A stretch of 64,000 bases of DNA, taken from the NCBI RefSeq assembly GCF_900109145.1, contig NZ_FNYY01000010.1, positions 62,001 to 126,000 of the forward strand, in the 5' to 3' direction. This DNA is from Marinovum algicola (GTDB taxonomy: Bacteria > Pseudomonadota > Alphaproteobacteria > Rhodobacterales > Rhodobacteraceae). Within the stretch, counting starts at the first letter, position 1, and each line of letters starts with the position of its first letter. Below are positions 58,255 through 64,000 of this stretch, piece after piece. Under the pieces are notes generated by a model. It worked only from the letters and a program-made list of their open reading frames with translations, was not told the origin of the DNA and ran no database searches. Position numbers and translations under genes: made by a program.

Positions 58255-58647
58255 TCAATAAAACCGCGTATATCCCCAAAGCCCCAGCAGCACCGCCAGC
58301 AGCACGACATGCGCCCAGTCGACCCATTTCCATGCCCGCCCGGCGACAAAGCCGGAGGCCAGCAGCGGCACAGAGGCGATCAGCGGCAGCATCATGCCCC
58401 CCGCCGGCTTGGTCATCAGCGTCGCCAGCCGGGGCAGCGGCCCGGTGTAGAGATTGAGCAGCGGCGGGCCGAAATGCGCCGCCATGCCCATCAGCGCCAG
58501 CGCCAGGCTGGCCAGCCCGAGCCAGCGGCTCGGGCCGCGCGCGGCGCCGGTGCGACACGCAGCCAAGATCGCCAGCAGCGGCAGATAGAGAAAGGTCTGA
58601 AGGCTCAGCAGCGCCATCACTGCCGGGCTCGGTTGCAGAAAGGTCAT
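58255..58647 (-). CDS. Small four-helix membrane protein
   Basis: 130 residues, mostly hydrophobic, with helices near residues 8-28, 36-55, 72-95 and 105-125. No recognised family. ATG 58647 overlaps the stop of the MlaF-like gene (ATGA), so it is coupled to the ABC transporter and may be a partner of it. Confidence 0.6.
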   Translation of the reverse strand: MTFLQPSPAVMALLSLQTFLYLPLLAILAACRTGAARGPSRWLGLASLALALMGMAAHFGPPLLNLYTGPLPRLATLMTKPAGGMMLPLIASVPLLASGFVAGRAWKWVDWAHVVLLAVLLGLWGYTRFY

Positions 58648-59390
58648 CGCACCGCCTCGATCGGGCCGTCGGCGCGGCCACGGATGAATTGAGCCAGATA
58701 GGGATCGTCGGCGCCGTCCATCTCGGAAATCGGGCCTTCCCACTGGATCACCCCGTCATGCAGCATCGCCACCCGGTCGGCGATAGTGCGCACCGAGGTC
58801 ATGTCATGGGTGATGGTCATGGTCGTTGCGCCCATTTCGGTGACGATCTCGCGGATCAGCTCGTTGATGACGCCGGCCATGATCGGATCGAGACCGGTGG
58901 TTGGCTCGTCGAAAAAGATGATCTCGGGATCGGCGGCGATGGCGCGGGCGAGGCCGACGCGTTTCTGCATGCCGCCGGAGAGTTCAGAGGGGAAAAGATC
59001 GGCCACTGCGGCGCGCAGCCCGACCCGGCGCAGCTTGTCGATGGCGATCTCGCGCGCCTCTTCTTTCGGCCGCTTGAGCGCGCCGCGCAGCAGGCGAAAG
59101 GCGACGTTCTGCCAGACCGGCAGGCTGTCGAACAGTGCGCCGCCCTGAAACAGCATGCCGAAGCGCGCCAGAAAGGCATCGCGGTCGCCTTCGTGCACCT
59201 CGCGTCCATCGACCTCGATCCGGCCGCTGTCGGGTTCGACCAGCCCGAGCACCGATTTGATCGTCACCGACTTGCCGGTGCCCGAGCCGCCGATGATCAC
59301 CATCGACTGGCCCTTGGGCACATGCAGGCTGACGCCGCGCAGAACGTGGTTGTCACCAAAGGATTTATGCACGTGGGTGAGGGTGATCAT
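58644..59390 (-). CDS. mlaF: ABC transporter ATPase, MlaF-type
   Basis: 248 residues. Walker A GGSGTGKSV, Q-loop LFQGGALFDSLPVWQNV, signature LSGGMQKRVGLARAI, Walker B IIFFDEPTTGLDP, and THDMTSV switch region. The FQGGALF/SGGMQKR pattern is specific to the Mla lipid-transport ATPases that hold the asymmetry of the outer membrane. It overlaps the permease gene by ATGA. No mlaD-like gene follows. Confidence 0.9.
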   Translation of the reverse strand: MITLTHVHKSFGDNHVLRGVSLHVPKGQSMVIIGGSGTGKSVTIKSVLGLVEPDSGRIEVDGREVHEGDRDAFLARFGMLFQGGALFDSLPVWQNVAFRLLRGALKRPKEEAREIAIDKLRRVGLRAAVADLFPSELSGGMQKRVGLARAIAADPEIIFFDEPTTGLDPIMAGVINELIREIVTEMGATTMTITHDMTSVRTIADRVAMLHDGVIQWEGPISEMDGADDPYLAQFIRGRADGPIEAVR

Positions 59391-60172
59391 GCCGCGAAAA
59401 ACACCTCGGTCAGGATGTAGTTGGCGGCAAAGATCAGCACCGAGGCGGTGACCACGGCCGATTTCGTCGCCCGGCCGACGCCCTGGGCGCCACGGCCCGA
59501 ATTCATGCCGAAGTAACAGCCGCAGAGCGCGACGATAAAGCCAAAGACCGCGCCCTTGATCAGCCCCGAGGTCACGTCCCAGAGCTCGAGAAAGTCGAAG
59601 GTGTTCTTGAGGTAGGCGGCGGCGTTGAAATCGAGCCGCGTCACCCCAACGAGGTAGCCGCCGAGAATGCCGATGCTGTCGCCCACCGCCACCAGCACCG
59701 GAACCGCCAGCGTCGCCGCCACCACGCGCGGCACGGTGAGGTATTTCATCGGATGGGTCGACAGCGTCACCAGCGCGTCGATCTGTTCGGTCACCTTCAT
59801 GGTGCCGATTTCGGCGGCAATCGACGACGCCACCCGCGCCGCCACCATCAGCCCGCCCAGCACCGGGCCCAGCTCGCGCACCATGCCGATGGCGACGATC
59901 GAGGGTACGGCGAATTCGGCCTGGAATCGCGCGCCGCCGTCATAGATCTGCAAGGCCAGCGCGCCGCCGGTAAACAGCGCCGTCATCCCCACCACCGGCA
60001 GCGACAGCCAGCCGATCTGCATCAGCGCCCAGCCGAACTCGCGCCAGTACCAGGGGGGCCGGAAGACATGGGCCACCGTCGCGCCGGCAAAGATCGCCAC
60101 CCGTCCGACATAGGCCAGAAGCGCCAGCATGCTGCGTCCCAGCGCCGCGACAGGGGACAGCAGACCGCTCAT
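59387..60172 (-). CDS. mlaE: ABC transporter permease, MlaE-type
   Basis: 261 residues, about five to six transmembrane helices. The conserved [32 protein letters not shown] and [37 protein letters not shown] and GVFGATTKSAV-type [12 protein letters not shown] motifs of MlaE are present. With MlaF it energises lipid transport, usually together with an MCE protein, which is not encoded here. Confidence 0.92.
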   Translation of the reverse strand: MSGLLSPVAALGRSMLALLAYVGRVAIFAGATVAHVFRPPWYWREFGWALMQIGWLSLPVVGMTALFTGGALALQIYDGGARFQAEFAVPSIVAIGMVRELGPVLGGLMVAARVASSIAAEIGTMKVTEQIDALVTLSTHPMKYLTVPRVVAATLAVPVLVAVGDSIGILGGYLVGVTRLDFNAAAYLKNTFDFLELWDVTSGLIKGAVFGFIVALCGCYFGMNSGRGAQGVGRATKSAVVTASVLIFAANYILTEVFFAA

Positions 60173-61206
60173 TCGCCGCGATAGACCCGGCTCAGCCGCG
60201 CGCCCAGCGAGGTCAGGATTTCATAGCCGATGGTGTCGGCCCATCCGGCCAGCGTATCGATCGATTGGTGCTGGCCAAGAAGCTCGAGCCTGTCGGGCAA
60301 CTCCGGCGCATCGGTCACGTCGACGCCGATCAGATCCATCGAGATCCGCCCCGCGACCGGGCAGCGCGTCTCGCCCGCCATCAGGCTGGCCCTGGGTCCC
60401 ATGCCTCGGAGGATGCCGTCGCCGTAGCCGGCGGAAATCGTGGCGATGCGGCTGGGACGGCTGGCGGTGAAGCTGTTGCCATAGCCCACGGTCTCGCCCG
60501 GCTCCAGCTCGCGGACCTGGATCACCGGCACCTCGAGCGTCACCACCGGCGTCGCATCGACAAAGGGCAGCCCGCCATAAAGCCCGACGCCGGGGCGGGT
60601 CAGGTCGAAGTGATAGTCCGGCCCGAGGTGAATGCCGCCCGTCGCCGCCAGCGAACGCGGCACATCGATGCCATCGGTCATCTCGCGAAAGGCCTGCAAC
60701 TGTCGCGCGTTCATCGGATGTGCCGCATCATCGGCGCAGGCCAGATGGCTCATCACCAGCACCGGGTTCTGGGCCAGGGCGATGTCACGCAGCGCGGCCC
60801 ATTCGGCAGGCTCCATGCCCAGCCGATTCATGCCGGTGTCGAGTTGAATGCCGAAGGGCGCGCCGGGCAGGGCCTCGACGTGGCGCAGCATCTGGTCGAT
60901 GTTGTTGATCATCGGCACCAGCGACAGATCGTTGATCATGTCGGTATCGCCCGGCATATGCCCGGAAAAGACGCAGATCTCAGGCCCCGGACCCAGCGCC
61001 TCGCGCAGGGCGGCGCCTTCCTCGGCCAGCGCCACGAAGAACCGGCGGGCCCCGGCGCGGGCCAGCGCACGCGCCACGCGGGGCGCACCAAGACCATAAC
61101 CGTCGGCCTTGACCACTGCCGCCGTTTCGCCCTCGGAGCGGGCGTCGAGCGCGCGCCAATTGCTGCGCAGCGCGTCGAGATCGATTGTCAGTTTCGCCTG
61201 TGCCAT
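60169..61206 (-). CDS. alr: Alanine racemase
   Basis: PLP enzyme giving D-alanine for peptidoglycan. 345 residues. The PLP lysine is K33 in [11 protein letters not shown]; the second catalytic base region is [33 protein letters not shown] and [12 protein letters not shown] are also conserved. Overlaps the mlaE start by ATGA. Confidence 0.95.
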   Translation of the reverse strand: MAQAKLTIDLDALRSNWRALDARSEGETAAVVKADGYGLGAPRVARALARAGARRFFVALAEEGAALREALGPGPEICVFSGHMPGDTDMINDLSLVPMINNIDQMLRHVEALPGAPFGIQLDTGMNRLGMEPAEWAALRDIALAQNPVLVMSHLACADDAAHPMNARQLQAFREMTDGIDVPRSLAATGGIHLGPDYHFDLTRPGVGLYGGLPFVDATPVVTLEVPVIQVRELEPGETVGYGNSFTASRPSRIATISAGYGDGILRGMGPRASLMAGETRCPVAGRISMDLIGVDVTDAPELPDRLELLGQHQSIDTLAGWADTIGYEILTSLGARLSRVYRGE

Positions 61207-61402
61207 GCGGGCTTAGTCGGGCGGCGCGTGCCCGAGGTCAAGGGGGAATTCAGAACCGCCGCGTGCATTCGCGGCTCTCCGCCAAGGGGCGGCGGCGGGC
61301 CTCGGAATGACTGCGGGCCGGACCTTGCCCTGTCCGACCCGCAAACCTGCCCTCGCTCGATTATTCCTGGAAGCCCCGGCCTCTGCCGCGGCTCCGAAAG
61401 TT

Positions 61403-62893
61403 CTAGAAGTTCTGGCCGCCGCCGTCCTGTTGCCAGGGTTTGACGAGGTTGCCGAAACGGGTGAACTGGCTTTCAAAGCTCAGCTCGACGGTGCCGATCG
61501 GGCCGTGACGCTGCTTGCCGATGATGACCTCGGCCTTGGCGTGCAGGCGTGACATGGCCTCCTGCCATTCCGCCATCTTGTCGAGTTCGTGATCGCCGGG
61601 TTTTTCCCGTTCCTTGTAATATTCCTCGCGGAACACGAACATCACCACGTCGGCATCCTGTTCGATCGAGCCCGATTCCCGCAGGTCCGACAGCTGCGGC
61701 CGCTTGTCCTCGCGACTTTCCACCTGACGCGAGAGCTGCGACAGCGCGACCACGGGAATGTTCAGCTCCTTGGCGATGGCTTTCAGGCCCATCGAGATCT
61801 CGGCGATCTCCTGCACCCGGTTGTCGGCGGTGCCGCGCGCGAGTTGCAGGTAGTCGATGATCAGAAGGTCGAGCCCATGGGTCCGCTTGAGCCGCCGGGC
61901 ACGGGCGGCAAGCTGCGAGATCGGAATCGACGGCGTGTCGTCGATATAAAGCGGGCAGGCCTCGAGCGCCTTGGCGGCATCGACGAAGCGGCGGAATTCC
62001 TCTTCGGTCATGTCGCCCTGGCGGATCTTGTGGCTGGAGATCTCGGAGGCTTCGGCGAGAATACGGCCGGCCAGCTGCTCGGCGCTCATCTCGAGCGAGA
62101 AGAAGCCCACCACGCCGCCGTCGATCGCGCCTTCGCTGCCATCGGGACGCAGGCCGCGCTTGTAGGCCTTGGCCACATTGAAGGCGATGTTGGTGGCCAG
62201 CGAGGTCTTGCCCATCGAGGGCCGCCCGGCCAGGATCAGAAGATCCGAAGGGTGCAACCCGCCCAGCTTCTTGTCCATGTCGATCAGCCCGGTCGAGAGG
62301 CCCGCCAGCCCGCCTTCGCGCTGATAGGCGGCATTGGCCACATTGACCGCATCGGTCACCGCCTTGAGAAAGGATTGAAAGCCGCCCTCGGTCTGGCCCT
62401 GTTCGGCCAGCTTGTAGAGCTTCTGCTCGGCCTCGACGATCTGTTCGCGCGGCTCTGACGCCACATCGACCCGCGCTGCCTTGGCCGAGATGTCGCGGCC
62501 CAGCCCGATCAGGTCGCGGCGCACCGCGAGGTCATAGATCATCTGCGCATAGTCGCGCACCGCAAAGGCGCTGACCGCCGCGCCCGCCAGCCGCACCAGA
62601 TAGGCGGCGCCGCCCAGCTCCTGAAGGCCTTCGTCATCTTCCATGAAGGCCTTGAGCGTGACCGGCGAGGCCAGGTTGTTCTTGGCGATGCGGGCGGCGG
62701 CGATGTCGAATATCCGCGCATGCACCGGTTCGTAGAAATGCCGCGCGCCGATGATCGAGGCGATGCGGTCGTAGACGTCGTTGTTGGTGAGAATTGCCCC
62801 CAGAAGCTGCTGCTCGGCCTCGATCGAATGCGGCATTGTCTCTTCGGATTGAATCTCCACGCCTGTGGGATTGATCGTTGTGATCTCGTTCAT
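61403..62893 (-). CDS. dnaB: Replicative DNA helicase DnaB
   Basis: 496 residues. N-terminal domain (PHSIEAEQQLLGAILTNNDVYDRI), linker, then RecA-like domain with Walker A AGRPSMGKTSLA, Walker B LLIIDYLQLA, ALSQLSRQVESREDKRP and SGSIEQDADVV. The C-terminus ends GNLVKPWQQDGGGQNF. ATG 62893 begins MNEITTINPTG. Its leader carries DnaA-box-like sites, a palindrome and a promoter. 196 bases separate it from alr. Confidence 0.96.
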   Translation of the reverse strand: MNEITTINPTGVEIQSEETMPHSIEAEQQLLGAILTNNDVYDRIASIIGARHFYEPVHARIFDIAAARIAKNNLASPVTLKAFMEDDEGLQELGGAAYLVRLAGAAVSAFAVRDYAQMIYDLAVRRDLIGLGRDISAKAARVDVASEPREQIVEAEQKLYKLAEQGQTEGGFQSFLKAVTDAVNVANAAYQREGGLAGLSTGLIDMDKKLGGLHPSDLLILAGRPSMGKTSLATNIAFNVAKAYKRGLRPDGSEGAIDGGVVGFFSLEMSAEQLAGRILAEASEISSHKIRQGDMTEEEFRRFVDAAKALEACPLYIDDTPSIPISQLAARARRLKRTHGLDLLIIDYLQLARGTADNRVQEIAEISMGLKAIAKELNIPVVALSQLSRQVESREDKRPQLSDLRESGSIEQDADVVMFVFREEYYKEREKPGDHELDKMAEWQEAMSRLHAKAEVIIGKQRHGPIGTVELSFESQFTRFGNLVKPWQQDGGGQNF

Positions 62894-62956
62894 TGTGCCC
62901 GCTCTCGTCTTTGCCCCATGGTGCCCAGTTCTAGCCAAACCGGGGCCACCAATCCA

Positions 62957-62990
62957 TCTGGATAACGCTGTGGATACCCCGCAGGGATAA
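62957..62990 (-). promoter_or_regulatory. Three DnaA-box-like sites in the dnaB leader
   Basis: On the minus strand TTATCCAGA (62957-62965), GTATCCACA (62969-62977) and TTATCCCTG (62982-62990) resemble the DnaA box TTATCCACA, the first two with one mismatch each. They are in the same orientation, 12 and 13 bases apart, within the untranslated leader. They suggest DnaA control of dnaB; alternatively a chance AT-rich repeat. Confidence 0.45.
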
Positions 62991-62994
62991 CTTT

Positions 62995-63011
62995 TGTGAC
63001 CTTAGGTCACA
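62995..63011. promoter_or_regulatory. Palindrome TGTGACC-N3-GGTCACA in the dnaB leader
   Basis: A perfect 7-bp inverted repeat about TTA, 14-30 bases downstream of the predicted start site. A dimeric repressor site is plausible; the half-site TGTGA/TCACA is CRP-like but the spacing is 7, not 6. Confidence 0.45.
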
Positions 63012-63031
63012 TCGCTTTTGCCTCGGCTCAT

Positions 63032-63060
63032 ATGGTAGCCGATTACAGGCGTTCTGCCAA
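63032..63060 (-). promoter_or_regulatory. Candidate dnaB promoter
   Basis: On the minus strand TTGGCA (63055-63060) and TACCAT (63032-63037) are 17 bases apart, a good sigma-70-type arrangement. Transcription would start near 63025, giving a leader of about 130 bases that contains the palindrome and the DnaA-box-like sites. Confidence 0.45.
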
Positions 63061-63117
63061 ATGTTGAATGTACCGGTGAGTCGCGGCCGGGTTTTCCCCA
63101 GCCGTCCACAGGTGGAT

Positions 63118-63795
63118 TTATTTCTTGTTGGCTTCCTGCCACTTACGTGGATCGTTCAGGAAGGTCTCGACCTCCGTCAGCGTTTCGGCGGCGAATTTGC
63201 CCTGGCGCCTGGCCTCGGCCAGCACGTCCCACCAGGTGCAGAGATGGTGCAGCGCGACACCGTGATCGCCCAGCGTCTTCTCGGTCTCGGGGAAGATGTC
63301 GTAATAGAAGATCACCGCCGTATGGCCGCAGCTGGCGCCGGTCTCGCGGATCGCATCGACAAACGACAGCTTGGAGCCGCCGTCGGTTGTCAGGTCCTCG
63401 ACCAGCAGCACCCGCTCGCCTTCGGACATCGCACCTTCGATCCGGGCGTTGCGGCCGTAGCCCTTGGGCTTCTTGCGCACATAGGTCATCGGCAGCGCCA
63501 TGCGCTCGGCCACCAGCGCGGCAAAGGGGATGCCGGCCGTCTCGCCGCCGGCGATATTGTCGAAGGCCTCGAAACCGGCCTCGCGCATCACCGTGACGGC
63601 GAGGAAGTCCATCAGCGTCGACCGGATGCGCGGAAAGGAGATCAGCTTGCGGCAGTCGATGTAGCTCGGCGAGGGCAGGCCGGAAGCCAGGGTATAGGGC
63701 GCGTCGGTGTTGAAATTCACCGCGCCGATTTCCAGCAGCATGCGGGCGGTCAGGCGGGCGATTTCTTCCTTGGCGGGATAGGTCGAGGGGATCAT
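63118..63795 (-). CDS. pyrE: Orotate phosphoribosyltransferase
   Basis: Converts orotate and PRPP to OMP in pyrimidine synthesis. 225 residues. The PRPP-binding motif is [33 protein letters not shown] and [17 protein letters not shown] are typical of the alphaproteobacterial branch. It is 57 bases downstream of pyrC, with copy 3 of the dispersed motif between them. Confidence 0.95.
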   Translation of the reverse strand: MIPSTYPAKEEIARLTARMLLEIGAVNFNTDAPYTLASGLPSPSYIDCRKLISFPRIRSTLMDFLAVTVMREAGFEAFDNIAGGETAGIPFAALVAERMALPMTYVRKKPKGYGRNARIEGAMSEGERVLLVEDLTTDGGSKLSFVDAIRETGASCGHTAVIFYYDIFPETEKTLGDHGVALHHLCTWWDVLAEARRQGKFAAETLTEVETFLNDPRKWQEANKK

Positions 63796-63829
63796 GGCGA
63801 GGGTCCGTTGCTGTGGCAGGCGGTGGATT

Positions 63830-63851
63830 GCGTATTTGGAAAGAGAAGAAG
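63830..63851 (+). repeat. Dispersed intergenic motif, copy 3 (pyrC-pyrE spacer)
   Basis: GCGTATTTG, two variable bases, AAGAGAAGAAG. Here it is antisense to the genes on both sides and directly follows the pyrC stop, whereas copies 1 and 2 are in the sense direction. Confidence 0.7.
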
Positions 63852-63852
63852 A

Positions 63853-64000
63853 TCAGGCGACATGCCAATGCACCGGAACGCCCGGGTCGAAGACGGTGAC
63901 GGGGCCGTCCTCGGTCTCGATCTTGTCGGGGAAGGTCACGGCGTCGCCCCTGGTGAGGGTGATCGTGGCGTCGTTGACCGGCAGGCCGTAGAAGCCGGGG
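63853..64000 (-). CDS. pyrC: Dihydroorotase C-terminal end (partial)
   Basis: The last 48 codons before a TGA at 63853-63855, read on the minus strand, begin FYGLPVNDATITLTRGDAV and end VFDPGVPVHWHVA. This matches the C-terminus of class II dihydroorotase (PyrC), and pyrE follows. The 5' part is beyond the window edge, so active-site residues cannot be checked. Confidence 0.8.
   Translation of the reverse strand, partial: PGFYGLPVNDATITLTRGDAVTFPDKIETEDGPVTVFDPGVPVHWHVA

Noticed and set aside
62995-63011. Possible CRP site (TGTGA and TCACA half-sites)
   Set aside because: The half-sites are separated by 7 bases rather than 6, and the position is downstream of the predicted dnaB start site; it is reported only as a palindrome.

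Overview
The window is a chromosomal segment of a high-GC alphaproteobacterium, most likely order Rhodobacterales (Roseobacter/Paracoccus-type). This is inferred from gene content: a leucine-degradation operon with an embedded glutathione-S-transferase gene, a nuo operon interrupted by many small accessory genes (DUF5333, DUF5337, lipoproteins, a NuoE with a helix-hairpin-helix tail), birA-coaX-rnj straight after nuoN, and the tat/nlpD/pcm/surE and pyrC-pyrE-dnaB-alr neighbourhoods. No phage, insertion sequence, CRISPR array, tRNA or rRNA gene was found.

Layout. 1-161: end of a DUF1236-type gene and a good intrinsic terminator. 304-9321 (+): leucine/isovalerate catabolism (ivd, three accessory genes, mccB, mccA, a GST-family gene, hmgL, an enoyl-CoA hydratase), taking isovaleryl-CoA to acetoacetate and acetyl-CoA; a palindrome upstream is a candidate operator. 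9619-28394 (+): complete 14-subunit complex I operon nuoA-N with about ten extra genes, mostly start/stop-overlapped. 28488-31682 (+): birA (biotin ligase, the enzyme that would biotinylate MccA), coaX and RNase J. 31889-33808: osmC and, convergent across a shared terminator, a DEAD-box helicase. 34016-36747 (-): two paralogous glycosyltransferases. 36893-38500 (-): prfC. 38599-41970: a Rho-N-like small protein, a Hint-domain protein, an atypical SDR and a HEAT-repeat/AlkD-like protein. 42046-46013: an FbpC-type ABC ATPase, a second DEAD-box helicase and a YafY/WYL regulator with two putative operators. 46216-48715 (+): tatA-tatB-tatC and a DUF815 ATPase. 49141-64000 (-): nlpD, pcm, surE, an SDR, a PilP/GspC-like small protein, purF, cvpA, radA, a coiled-coil membrane protein, a PqiA-like and another small membrane protein, an MlaFE-type ABC pair, alr, dnaB, pyrE and the 3' end of pyrC.

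Most of the window is housekeeping. The parts that stand out are: the complex I accessory genes, including four exported proteins that each carry exactly two non-lipobox cysteines; the NuoE-HhH fusion; a palindromic element inside mccB; two mutually exclusive hairpins in the nuo leader; a dispersed motif GCGTATTTG-N2-AAGAGAAGAAG; a family of CCCCGG-type hairpins in spacers; DnaA-box-like sites before dnaB; and a hairpin over the ribosome-binding region of a DEAD-box helicase gene. All product names rest on motif and length recognition by eye; no database search was run.
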